A stretch of DNA of 64,000 bases, from NCBI GenBank assembly GCA_963786225.1, contig CAWAYQ010000028.1, forward strand, positions 372,001 through 436,000, written 5' to 3'. A program made the position numbers and the translations under genes. Positions 44,810 through 53,339 of this stretch are shown here, piece by piece (position 1 is the first letter of the stretch; each line of letters begins with the position of its first letter). Origin of the DNA: Flaviflagellibacter sp963786225. Lineage in GTDB: Bacteria > Pseudomonadota > Alphaproteobacteria > Rhizobiales > Methylopilaceae. Below the pieces are notes generated by a model. It made no database searches and was not told where the DNA came from. It was given only the letters and a program-made list of their open reading frames with translations.

Positions 44810-45427
44810 TCAGTCGAGTGCCTGTTGCGCCACGCGGCCGAGCGCGAAAAGCCGCTGTTCGATGATCACCGGCACCTCACAGGCAAAGCGCACCGATTTA
44901 CGCCGCTCCTCGAAGATCCGGGTTTCCCAATTCACCTGATTTGTGAGCTCGGCGATCTCTTTCTGGTCGCTGTCCGGTCTGGCCTGCAGCTCGCGCAATC
45001 GCGCCGCATCGGACTCGATCCTGCTCGCGAATTCCCGCTGTTTGCGCGTGAGGCGCTCAAGACCGTTTATGACGTCGAGACGCTCCTGGTTGAGCGTTTC
45101 GAAAAGACCCGCGAACAGGACTTTTGCCCTCTCCTGCCTGTCCCCGTCGCCACCCCTGATGAAGTCGACAGTCTCCTGCTTTGCCTCCTCCAGCGGCGTT
45201 CGCCGCGCGGCAAGGCGTGCGACGAGATCGGATATGCGAGGCTCGTTCCGCCAGGTATTGCGCACGTCGTCGAGCGGTTGGCCCGTCCAAACGGCGGCAA
45301 TGGAAAGCTCGGGAACACGAACCTGGACGCATGGCCAGTCCGGAAACCGCCGATCGGCGGCGACCGCGTGGAACGGCATCGGGACAGCAATTGCCGCGGC
45401 CGCGATGAGATGTGCGAGGGGCTTCAT
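44810..45427 (-). CDS. Exported coiled-coil protein of the PQQ-ABC locus, function unknown
   Basis: 205 residues from ATG 45427. Signal peptide about 1-22 (MKPLAHLIAAAAIAVPMPFH), then a globular start (RFPDWPCVQVRVPELSIAAVWTGQPL) and a long helical region with heptad-like Leu/Arg/Glu (about 90-175). It has two cysteines. The frame upstream is open into the ABC permease, but this Met is a clear gene start. The gene lies at the end of the SBP-propeller-ATPase-permease operon that accompanies PQQ alcohol dehydrogenases. The role is unknown, perhaps periplasmic partner of the exporter. Confidence 0.75.
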   Translation of the reverse strand: MKPLAHLIAAAAIAVPMPFHAVAADRRFPDWPCVQVRVPELSIAAVWTGQPLDDVRNTWRNEPRISDLVARLAARRTPLEEAKQETVDFIRGGDGDRQERAKVLFAGLFETLNQERLDVINGLERLTRKQREFASRIESDAARLRELQARPDSDQKEIAELTNQVNWETRIFEERRKSVRFACEVPVIIEQRLFALGRVAQQALD

Positions 45428-46280
45428 GGTCCTTGCTCCAGCCTCAGCCTGGCGCGCCAGAAAGCCCCGAGCGGGATCATAAGCCAGTATCGCGCCGATC
45501 ATGAACAGGACCGTACATGCCGCGACCACGCCGAGGGATAGCGGATCGAGTTTGGCGTAAAGCGCGAAACGGATGAGTTCGACCGCATGGGTGAACGGGT
45601 TGAGCTCGCAGATGTAGTAGAGGAGCGGGCTCGAACTCTCTGACACGCCATAGCGGATAGAGCGCGGACGAGGCGAAGAACATCGGGAAGATCAGGAAAT
45701 TCATGACGCCCGCGAAATTCTCCAGCTGCTTGACCAGCGAGGAGATGAGCATGCCGAGCGCGCCGAGCATCAGACCGGAGAGGACAAGAGCCGGCAGAAC
45801 CGTGAGATATCCGATCGGCGGCGGCTCGATCCCCCAGAACCAGGCGATGGCGAGAAACGTATAGACCTGAAGCAGTGAAACCGCGGTGCCGGCGACCAGT
45901 TTCGAGGACAGCAGAAACCAGCGCGGAAGCGGGCTGACGAGGAGCGTTCGCATGCTTCCCGTCTCGCGATCGTAGACCATCGACAGCGATGACTGCATGC
46001 CGTTGAACAGCTGGATCATCGCGATCAGCCCGGGCGTGATGTAGACCTCGTAGAGGACGTAGACGTCGTATGGCGGAATGATCGACACGCCGAGCACCTG
46101 CCGGAAGCCCGCGGCGAAGATGAACAGCCAGACGAGCGGCCGCACCAGCGCCGAGATGAAGCGCTCGCGCTGATGCAGGAAGCGCAACATCTCGCGCCAC
46201 ACAATGCCGCGAAGGCAGATCGCATACTGCCCGAGCGAGAACCCGGTCGGCGGGGCTTGCGTGGCGATCTCCAACGTCAT
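45428..46280 (-). pseudogene. ABC-2-type permease of the PQQ-associated ABC system, single-base frameshift
   Basis: From ATG 46280 the permease runs for about 211 residues (helices in LVRPLVWLFIFAAGF, LQVYTFLAIAWFWG, FLIFPMFFASSALYPLW) and then loses frame near 45647. The missing C-terminal part continues in the next frame as SPLLYYICELNPFTHAVELIRFALY and a final helix. Adding one base after TGGCG would restore it. The restored frame then runs without a stop into the next gene. It is coupled to the ATPase (ATGA overlap). It resembles the TIGR03861-type permease of PQQ alcohol dehydrogenase loci. The defect may be real or a sequence error. Confidence 0.75.
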
Positions 46281-47038
46281 GGCACCCCGCCTGGCTCCGT
46301 CAAGGGCTCGCGTCGCGTCAGCCTCGTGAAGGCGCCTCGAATGTCCTTCTCGCCGCAATCCGCGACGATCCGCGACGCGCGGCCATGCGCGAGAAGCCGC
46401 CCCTCGTGCAGCACGAGAACGCCGTCGCTGTCCGAAATCTCGTCGATCAGATGGGTCGCCCAGAGCACGCAGACGCTGTCTTGCGCCACCAGCCGGCGAA
46501 CGTGGTCGAGTATCTCCGCCCGCGCATTGACGTCGAGGCCGACCGTGGGTTCGTCGAGCAGCAGCAGGCGCGGCCGATGCAGCAGCGCCCGGGCGATTTC
46601 CAGACGCCGCATCTGACCGCCGGAGAGGTTGCGCGCCTTCTCGCCTGCCCGATCCGCCAGGGCGACGCGCTCCAGCACTTCACTCGCCCGGATGCGGGCC
46701 TCGCGCCGCCCGATGCCATGCAAGGCGGCGTGGTAGGCAAGGTTCTGCATGGCCGTGAGATCGAGATCGAGCGTGCGGGACTGGAACACCACGCCGAGCT
46801 GACGCAGCGCTTCACCCGGTTCCCGGCCGACGTCGCGGCCAAAAATCCGGATATGGCCGGACTTCGTCGCATACAGCCGGGTTATCAGGGAAAACAGCGT
46901 GCTCTTGCCGGCGCCATTGAGCCCCAGAAGCACGGTGAAGGTCGCGGGGTCGATGGCAAAGGTCACGTCGACGAGCGCGCGGCGGCGACCATAGGAATGG
47001 CCCACCGCTTCGACCGACAGGGCAGCGGAACCGACCAT
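46277..47038 (-). CDS. ABC transporter ATP-binding protein, PQQ alcohol-dehydrogenase-associated
   Basis: 253 residues. Walker A is GLNGAGKST (about 39-47), signature LSGGQMRRLEIARAL, Walker B LLLLDEPTVGLD, switch WATHLID. It closely resembles the TIGR03864-type ATPases that occur only beside PQQ-dependent alcohol oxidation genes. It pairs with the ABC-2 permease; the transported compound is unknown. Confidence 0.88.
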   Translation of the reverse strand: MVGSAALSVEAVGHSYGRRRALVDVTFAIDPATFTVLLGLNGAGKSTLFSLITRLYATKSGHIRIFGRDVGREPGEALRQLGVVFQSRTLDLDLTAMQNLAYHAALHGIGRREARIRASEVLERVALADRAGEKARNLSGGQMRRLEIARALLHRPRLLLLDEPTVGLDVNARAEILDHVRRLVAQDSVCVLWATHLIDEISDSDGVLVLHEGRLLAHGRASRIVADCGEKDIRGAFTRLTRREPLTEPGGVP

Positions 47039-47075
47039 CTGCAGTTGGTCCGGCGTGACGTGAGCTATCGTGGCG

Positions 47076-48047
47076 TCATTCCTCCGAAATGGCGATGCCC
47101 CAGGGCAATTCGCCGACCTGGACCGTGTTGATTACCTTGCCCGAAGAAACATCCACCACCGAGACATCGTTCGATACGCCATTGGTGCCGAGGAGATATT
47201 TCTCGTCGGGAGTGAACGCCAACTGCCAGACGCGTTGGCCCACCAGCAGATAGTCTTCCACCTCGTGCGTGGTGCCGTTGACGACGGCGATGCGGTTGGC
47301 AGGTCCCAACGCGACAAAACCCTTGCTGCCATCTTTGGTAATCCGCACGCCGACCGGCTGGATGGCCTCCGCTCGCAAACCGGGAATCTTGAAGGTGATC
47401 TTCTTCGTCACCTCGCGCTTCGCCGGGTCGATCACGCTCACGGTGCCGCCGATCTCCGCCGAGACCCATACCTCCGAGCCGTCCGTCTTGAACTCCGCGA
47501 AACGCGGGCGGGAATCGACCAGCACATTGGCGACGATCTCGCGCGTCTCGGTGTCGATGAAGTGCGCCATATTCGTCGTCTCGGATGTGTTGACGAGAAT
47601 CTTGCCGTCCGGACTCATGGCCATGCCCTCCGGTTCGACGCCGACCTGAACTTCCCCGAGCGGGATGCGCTTCTCGATGTCGACGATGGTGACCACGTTG
47701 TCGTCTTCGTTGGCGATGTAGAGGAATTTGCCCGTCGGATCTTGCGTGAAGAGTTCGGGATCGGGCCCCGACGGCAAAGTGCCGATGATCCGCTGCGTCG
47801 CGGTGTCGATCATTTCAATCGTGTCGTCGTCTCCGACGGCGACGAGCAGGAATTTGCCGTCCTTCGTCAGTGCGATGCCGCGCGGCCGTTGTCCGACCTT
47901 GATGGTGGCGGTGACCTTGAAGCCGTCGGTATCAATTACCGAGACGGTGTTGCTTCCTTCATTGGAGACATACGCCATGTACGCGGCGGCTTGGGATGTG
48001 TGCAGCATGGACAGGACTGCGCCGAACAATAAGACTCCGAGGTGCAT
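47076..48047 (-). CDS. Periplasmic YVTN beta-propeller protein, PQQ-catabolism-associated
   Basis: 323 residues from ATG 48047, directly after a GGGGAG site. A signal peptide (about 1-22) is followed by seven or so repeats of the YVTN type, e.g. YVSNEGSNTVSVIDT, PRGIALTKDGKFLLVAVG, KFLYIANEDDNVVTIVDI. This matches the TIGR03866-type propeller found with this ABC set. It is likely a periplasmic scaffold or sensor; the role is not established. Confidence 0.88.
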   Translation of the reverse strand: MHLGVLLFGAVLSMLHTSQAAAYMAYVSNEGSNTVSVIDTDGFKVTATIKVGQRPRGIALTKDGKFLLVAVGDDDTIEMIDTATQRIIGTLPSGPDPELFTQDPTGKFLYIANEDDNVVTIVDIEKRIPLGEVQVGVEPEGMAMSPDGKILVNTSETTNMAHFIDTETREIVANVLVDSRPRFAEFKTDGSEVWVSAEIGGTVSVIDPAKREVTKKITFKIPGLRAEAIQPVGVRITKDGSKGFVALGPANRIAVVNGTTHEVEDYLLVGQRVWQLAFTPDEKYLLGTNGVSNDVSVVDVSSGKVINTVQVGELPWGIAISEE

Positions 48048-48081
48048 CTCCCCGTCTCCTTCTGATGACGTGTTCAATCCC

Positions 48082-49269
48082 TCATTGCAGCTTGCACTTG
48101 GTTTCGGGCCGGTCAAAGCCGAGCGTATCGAGTTCCGAAACCTGGTGAAGAAAACCCTCCTGCGGCGACACCGACACGACCATCCGGCCGTCGACCAGGA
48201 GGATCGGCTGTCGGAGCTGCAGGTTCCAGTCGCGCAAGGTGAGTTTTTGGCCCTTGAAGGCCGCCAGCGCGAAGTCCGGGCTCTTGAGGAAGTCCCTGAT
48301 CGCTGCGGGCGCTGTCGATCCTGCGCGCGTCGCGCTTTCGCCGATCATCCGCACCGCTGACCAGGCTTGCATGTCCTGCGCCGTCATGAACCGCGAGAAC
48401 TTCTTCTGAAACCGGCTTTGTAGCTGCAACGCACCCCATTGCCCGTGCGACGCATGCCAGCTCGTGGCGACGAGGCCGGCCGAGCCTGCGACGGGTCTCG
48501 CATCCCAGGTCCGGTATGGCAGATAGGCGGCGAAAACCTCGCTCTCGTCGGCCGCAACCAGCACGTCATAGGCCGGCGCTTCCTGGGTAAAGACGGGGAG
48601 ATTGCGCTGGATCTGGGCGAGGCCGCTATCGGTCTGCCGCGCGCCTCCCCTGTCTTCGAACGTCCGTTCCTCAACAATCTGCGCGCCAAAGCGTTTGGCG
48701 GCACGACGCAACGCGTCGCCGTATAGCTTGTCCTTGGGGTGGGAGCCGACGACGAGCAGCCATTTGCGCCAGCGCTTTGTGACAAGATATTGCGCGAGCG
48801 CGTCGGCGAGCATGGACCTCGCAGGCCCGACATGGATCACGTTCGAACGGCAGTCCTGTTCGCGAAGACTGTCGTCGCTTGCACCGACATTGAAGAACAG
48901 AAGTCCGCGCTCGCGCCCGGCATCGGCAGCCTTGAGCAGAACATCCGGCGCGAGGTCCGCAACAACGAACGACACGCCCCGATCCGCCAGCGCGCTCACC
49001 GCACCCGCCGGGTCCTCTCGTTCGTCGAGCCGCGTCTCCTCGATGGAGAAGTTCTGTTTGAGGAAACGACCGGTCGTGTTGTTGTCGTTGATCGCGAGTT
49101 CGGCGCCCGCCAGCCCGTCATTCTCAGCCGGCCGTTCCACCAGGGACAGCGCATCGCGTGGAGCTGCACCGTAAAGATAGCCAATCTTGATGTCGTTCGT
49201 CTGCGCTGCCGCCGAAGTGACCAACGGAGCCGATACGAGGAATGCCGCAATCACAGCAAGGATCCGCAC
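48082..49269 (-). CDS. ABC-type substrate-binding protein, PQQ alcohol-dehydrogenase-associated
   Basis: 395 residues from GTG 49269, preceded by GGGAAGG. A signal peptide (about 1-22, ending SAAAQ) is followed by a Leu/Ile/Val-binding-protein-like fold: IKIGYLYGAAPRDALSLVERPAENDGLAGAELAINDNN and GHVA-like strands. It resembles the TIGR03863-type binding proteins of PQQ-alcohol loci, which are unusual in pairing an LIV-type binding domain with an exporter-type ABC pair. It is the first gene of the operon. Confidence 0.85.
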   Translation of the reverse strand: MRILAVIAAFLVSAPLVTSAAAQTNDIKIGYLYGAAPRDALSLVERPAENDGLAGAELAINDNNTTGRFLKQNFSIEETRLDEREDPAGAVSALADRGVSFVVADLAPDVLLKAADAGRERGLLFFNVGASDDSLREQDCRSNVIHVGPARSMLADALAQYLVTKRWRKWLLVVGSHPKDKLYGDALRRAAKRFGAQIVEERTFEDRGGARQTDSGLAQIQRNLPVFTQEAPAYDVLVAADESEVFAAYLPYRTWDARPVAGSAGLVATSWHASHGQWGALQLQSRFQKKFSRFMTAQDMQAWSAVRMIGESATRAGSTAPAAIRDFLKSPDFALAAFKGQKLTLRDWNLQLRQPILLVDGRMVVSVSPQEGFLHQVSELDTLGFDRPETKCKLQ

Positions 49270-49504
49270 GAGCCCTTCCCATTTCTCGACTTCGCTCGCC
49301 ACGATTGACGGTTCATCGCCGCATGGCAACCAACATCGGCGTGAGAGACGTGCTTGTCCTCGGCAGCGGCCTCGTCAAACGACCGGCACAGCGAGCTTGA
49401 CTGGCTCTCTGTCTGTCCTCCGCGGAACGAGGTGTCTCAGCCGGGAGTTGGAACGGAATGGAGGATACCTCCACTCATCACCGGTCGTTTCCGAGGAGGA
49501 CGCG

Positions 49505-49948
49505 ATGAAGACATTCTTCCTGGCCGGCATAGCAACATTGGCATTCGGCCTTGGTTCGGCCGCCGCCGGTCCGTGCACAACTGAAATTGAAGCTTTCTCC
49601 AAAACGCTCGCCGCGAGGGACGCCGGCTCCGGCCCGACCTCCGGAGCCCCCGGCGGGGCATCGGGCGGGTCGCACACTGCGGCCACCCCAAGCGAGCACC
49701 CCCCGACCGCCGTTCTGGGCCAGGAAATGAAGGGCAAGGCTGCCTCTCCTGAGGACGTACGTCGTCAAGCCCAAGGTCAGCCGACCGCCGCGCAGCAAGC
49801 GGAAACAGGCAGGGCCTCTGTCGAAAGCGGGAGTATGACGGATGCAGGCGCCGCGCTGGAGCGCGCACGAGCCCTCGACCAACAGGGCAAGGAAGCCGAG
49901 TGCATGGCGTCCGTGCGTCAGGCCAAGCAGCTCGCTACGCCGAAATAA
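49505..49948 (+). CDS. Small exported Gly/Ala/Pro-rich protein between PQQ loci, function unknown
   Basis: 147 residues from ATG 49505, preceded by CGAGGAGG. Signal peptide (about 1-22), an early Cys (GPCTTEIEAF), then a low-complexity linker (GSGPTSGAPGGASGGS) and a C-terminal helical segment with a second Cys (ECMASVRQAKQL). The two cysteines could pair across the linker. No domain is recognised and no EF-hand or lanmodulin-like loop is present. It stands alone, codirectional with pqqA 161 bp downstream. Confidence 0.75.
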   Translation: MKTFFLAGIATLAFGLGSAAAGPCTTEIEAFSKTLAARDAGSGPTSGAPGGASGGSHTAATPSEHPPTAVLGQEMKGKAASPEDVRRQAQGQPTAAQQAETGRASVESGSMTDAGAALERARALDQQGKEAECMASVRQAKQLATPK

Positions 49949-50109
49949 CTGACGTTCGCGCCGACTAAGGAAAGTAAAACAAAGTTGTTGTGCAGCACCG
50001 CTTGCTCAGTATCGACATCCGAACACGCGCGACGTCACGCGAATTTGTAATTCAACGGCCGTGTTTTGGGCTAGACTGACGTACTGTCTCATAGCCAAGG
50101 GAGCAGACC

Positions 50110-50208
50110 ATGACGTGGGAAACCCCAAGGATCGAGGAGATCGCCTGCGGGCTCGAGGTGACGGCATATACGCCGGCCGAGGATTCGGAAGACGGCGAAG
50201 TTTTCTGA
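50110..50208 (+). CDS. pqqA: PQQ precursor peptide
   Basis: 32 residues, MTWETPRIEEIACGLEVTAY and then TPAEDSEDGEVF. The Glu and Tyr fused to make PQQ lie in the conserved E-x3-Y of EVTAY (Glu16 and Tyr20). AAGGGAG lies upstream. It begins the plus-strand pqqABCDE cluster, 12 bp before pqqB. Confidence 0.92.
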   Translation: MTWETPRIEEIACGLEVTAYTPAEDSEDGEVF

Positions 50209-50220
50209 CTTTCGACGCCC

Positions 50221-51111
50221 ATGAAGGCCCTCGTTCTGGGGGCGGCAGCCGGCGGCGGGTTTCCGCAGTGGAACTGCCGCTGTGCTGTGTGTGCTCTTTA
50301 TTGGGCGGGTGACCGCCGAGCGCGTCGCCGGACCCAATCGAGTGTCGCGATAAGCCGGGACGGCAGTTCCTGGACTTTGCTGAATGCGTCCCCGGACATC
50401 GGGGCGCAGATTGCTGCCACGCCGGCGCTCTGGCCATCTGGCAAAGGGCGGCATTCGCCTATTGTGTCTGTCGTCCTGACGAATGCGGACGTCGATCATG
50501 TGGCTGGGCTGCTCAGCCTTCGCGAGCGGCAGATGTTCGACCTGATCGCCTTGCCCGCGGTGCATGAGGCGCTGGCCATGAATCCGATCTTCGACGTCAT
50601 ATCGGCCAGGCCGATCCAGGCTGTGCCGGGGGAGACGTTGCAAACCCGTGACGGGCTGACGATCGAACTCTTTCCGGTGCCGGGGAAAGCCCCACTCTAT
50701 CTCGAGGCCGACGATCCGAAGATTGGGTCGGAGGGTGGCGAAACGGCAGGCGTCCTTGCCCGTGATGGCAACCGAGTTCTGGCTTACGTTCCTGGATGCG
50801 CCGAGCTGTCGCCCCATGTGCTCGCCAGGTTCGCGGACGCGGACGCAATCCTCTTCGACGGCACTCTTTTCACCGACGACGAGATGATCCGCGCCGGCGT
50901 CGGCGAGAAGTCCGGGCGGCGCATGGGCCATGTGCCGATGACGGGATCCGGAGGCTCGCTCGGAGTGCTCTCCGGATTGCCCGCCCGCCGGAAGATCTAC
51001 GTTCATATCAACAACACCAATCCGGTGCTGATCGACGGATCGCCCGAACGACTCGAGGTCGAACGCGCCGGCTTGGAGGTGGCTTATGACGGGATGGAGG
51101 TCGAGCTGTGA
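50221..51111 (+). CDS. pqqB: PQQ biosynthesis protein PqqB
   Basis: 296 residues. It is a metallo-beta-lactamase-like hydroxylase with AAAGGGFPQWNCRC at the start, TNADVDHVAGLL (metal-site Asp/His) near residues 87-98, and GRRMGHVPMTGSGGS. PqqB acts on the PqqA-derived Glu-Tyr intermediate. It overlaps pqqC by 4 bp. Confidence 0.95.
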   Translation: MKALVLGAAAGGGFPQWNCRCAVCALYWAGDRRARRRTQSSVAISRDGSSWTLLNASPDIGAQIAATPALWPSGKGRHSPIVSVVLTNADVDHVAGLLSLRERQMFDLIALPAVHEALAMNPIFDVISARPIQAVPGETLQTRDGLTIELFPVPGKAPLYLEADDPKIGSEGGETAGVLARDGNRVLAYVPGCAELSPHVLARFADADAILFDGTLFTDDEMIRAGVGEKSGRRMGHVPMTGSGGSLGVLSGLPARRKIYVHINNTNPVLIDGSPERLEVERAGLEVAYDGMEVEL

Positions 51112-51842
51112 CCGCTTTGCTGTCGCCTGACGAACTGCACCAGCGTCTGCTGGACGTCGGCGAGCGGCGCTATCACGACAAGCACCCCTTCCACATTCGT
51201 CTGCACAGCGGCGGCTGCACCAAAGGGGAGGTGCAGGCGTGGGCGCTGAACCGCTTCTATTATCAGGCGCGCATTCCGGAAAAGGACGCGTCGCTCATCG
51301 CCCGTATGCACGACCCGGACTTGCGTCGCGCGTGGCGCCAGCGACTGGTCGATCACGATGGCAACCAGGCCGGCGAGGGAGGGATCGAGCGCTGGCTCCG
51401 CCTCACGGAGGCCCTGGGCCTGTCCCGGCAGGATGTGCAGGCGCATCGCGGCGTGCTTCCCGGCACCGTGTTCGCGGTCGATGCCTACGTCAATTTCGTG
51501 CGCCAGCGTCCCCTGCTCGAAGCCATAGCCTCCTCGCTTACCGAACTGTTCTCGCCCCGCATCATCCAGAACCGGGTCGAGGGCATGCTGGCGCACTACG
51601 ATTTCATCAACACCGAGAGCCTGTCCTACTTCACGGCGCGGCCGGCACAGGCGCGTCGCGACGTCGAGACCGCGCTTGCTTATGTCATGACCCATGCGCG
51701 CACGCCGGACGAGCAGCAGGCGGTAATCGCGGCGCTCGAATTCAAATGCGACGTGCTGTGGTCGATGCTCGACGCGCTGCATTACTCTTATGTCGAGCCC
51801 GGCCATCCGCCGCCGGGCGCCTTCGTCGCGGTGCGGCCATGA
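51108..51842 (+). CDS. pqqC: Pyrroloquinoline-quinone synthase
   Basis: 244 residues, TENA/haem-oxygenase-like fold. Typical stretches are YHDKHPFHIRLHSGGCTKGEVQAWALNRFYYQ split over residues 18-49, RQRPLLEAIASSLTELFSP and FINTESLSYFTARPAQARRD. It catalyses the last oxidation and ring closure to PQQ. It overlaps pqqB and pqqD by 4 bp. Confidence 0.95.
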   Translation: MTALLSPDELHQRLLDVGERRYHDKHPFHIRLHSGGCTKGEVQAWALNRFYYQARIPEKDASLIARMHDPDLRRAWRQRLVDHDGNQAGEGGIERWLRLTEALGLSRQDVQAHRGVLPGTVFAVDAYVNFVRQRPLLEAIASSLTELFSPRIIQNRVEGMLAHYDFINTESLSYFTARPAQARRDVETALAYVMTHARTPDEQQAVIAALEFKCDVLWSMLDALHYSYVEPGHPPPGAFVAVRP

Positions 51843-52117
51843 ACGCCGTGCCGGCCGATGCGAAGCCGCGGCTCGCGCGCGGCGTCAGGCTGAGCGAAGA
51901 TCGGGTTCGCGGCGGCTGGAATCTCCTCGCGCCGGAACGTGTGCTGAAAGCGAACGGCGTGACGGTCGAAATATTGAAGCTGTGCGACGGCGTACGGACA
52001 TTCGACGATATCGTCGAGCTTCTCGCCGCGCGTTTCGATGCGGACCGGGCGCGCATCGGGAGCGACGCCGGCACGCTTTTGGCCGATCTTTCGTCGAAAC
52101 GGATGGTCGAGCTATGA
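51839..52117 (+). CDS. pqqD: PqqA-binding chaperone PqqD
   Basis: 92 residues from ATG 51839. The RRE-type wHTH peptide-recognition protein has RGVRLSEDRVRGGWNLLAPERV and the C-terminal LLADLSSKRMVEL. It presents PqqA to PqqE. It overlaps both pqqC and pqqE by 4 bp. Confidence 0.93.
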   Translation: MNAVPADAKPRLARGVRLSEDRVRGGWNLLAPERVLKANGVTVEILKLCDGVRTFDDIVELLAARFDADRARIGSDAGTLLADLSSKRMVEL

Positions 52118-53223
52118 CGGAACTGGCGCACCCTTTGGCCCTGCTTGCGGAACTCACGCACCGCTGCCCGCTGGCGTGCCCTTATTGCTCCAACCCGCTC
52201 GAACTGGACCAGCGTACCGACGAGCTCGATACGGCAACCTGGATCAGGGTTTTCCAGGAGGCGGCCGCACTCGGCGTCCTTCACCTGCATCTCTCCGGAG
52301 GCGAGCCGGGCACGCGGAGCGATCTCGCGGACCTCATCGGCGGGGCGGCTCAGGCAGGGCTCTATACCAACCTCATTACGTCGGGCATCGGCATCGACCG
52401 GCCGCGCCTGGAGCAACTGGCTGCTGCGGGGCTCGACCACGTCCAGCTCTCCATCCAGGATACCGACGAAGCCGAGGCCGACCGCGTTTCCGGCTATACC
52501 GGCTCGCACCGGCGCAAGCGTGTTTTCGCCGCCGCGGTCGGCGAGATCGGCCTGCCGTTGACCATCAACGCCGTGCTTCATCGAACGAACCTCCCGCGCA
52601 TTCGCGAGATGACGGAGGAGGCCATCGCGCTCGGTGCGCGGCGCATCGAACTGGCACACACGCAATATTACGGCTGGGGTCTGAAGAACCGCGCGGCGCT
52701 GCTGCCCGATCGCAGCGCGGTCGATGCCGCCCGAGCGACGGTCGCCGCGCTACGCGAGACGACGCGAGGAACCATCGTCATCGACTATGTGCTGCCGGAT
52801 TATTTCGCGCGCTACCCGAAGCCCTGCGTCAACGGATGGGGCCGCCAGTCGTTGAACGTAACGCCCCGGGGCCGCGTCCTGCCGTGCCACGCCGCCGAAA
52901 GCATTCCGGGGCTCGAATTCTGGAACGTGACCGACCGCTCGTTGGACGACATCTGGTCCCGATCCCCCGCTTTCAACGCGTTCCGCGGCACCGACTGGAT
53001 GCAGGAGCCCTGCCGGAGCTGCCCGCGTCAGGAGATCGACTTCGGCGGCTGCCGCTGCCAGGCCCTCGCGCTCACCGGCGACGCGCGGAACACCGATCCC
53101 GTTTGCGTGCTGTCGCCGCTGCATAAGATCGTGACCGATCTGACAGACCTGCCGGCTGAGCCGGGTAGCCTGGTGATGCGGGGCAGGAAAGCCGTGGTCC
53201 AGAAGGCCGGCCAGCCCGCATAA
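52114..53223 (+). CDS. pqqE: PqqA radical SAM peptide cyclase
   Basis: 369 residues from ATG 52114. The radical SAM motif CPLACPYC is near residues 18-25. The SPASM region near the C-terminus has CVNGWGRQSLNV, LPCHAAESIPGL, CRSCPRQEIDFGGCRCQA. It forms the Glu-Tyr carbon-carbon bond in PqqA. No pqqF protease follows, as in many alphaproteobacteria. Confidence 0.95.
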   Translation: MTELAHPLALLAELTHRCPLACPYCSNPLELDQRTDELDTATWIRVFQEAAALGVLHLHLSGGEPGTRSDLADLIGGAAQAGLYTNLITSGIGIDRPRLEQLAAAGLDHVQLSIQDTDEAEADRVSGYTGSHRRKRVFAAAVGEIGLPLTINAVLHRTNLPRIREMTEEAIALGARRIELAHTQYYGWGLKNRAALLPDRSAVDAARATVAALRETTRGTIVIDYVLPDYFARYPKPCVNGWGRQSLNVTPRGRVLPCHAAESIPGLEFWNVTDRSLDDIWSRSPAFNAFRGTDWMQEPCRSCPRQEIDFGGCRCQALALTGDARNTDPVCVLSPLHKIVTDLTDLPAEPGSLVMRGRKAVVQKAGQPA

Positions 53224-53339
53224 AAAGGCAATGCGTGTGCGCTTGCGGACGATCAGGCGCGCGGCGCATGCGGCAGGTTGCCACACCCCCAAGTTTGCGC
53301 AACACTCCTGTGCCCAAACAAAAAAATGGGGAGGAAATC

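Noticed and set aside
49505..49948. Lanmodulin-like lanthanide-binding protein near xoxF.
   Set aside because: No EF-hand-type Asp-rich loops are present in this or the other small exported proteins.
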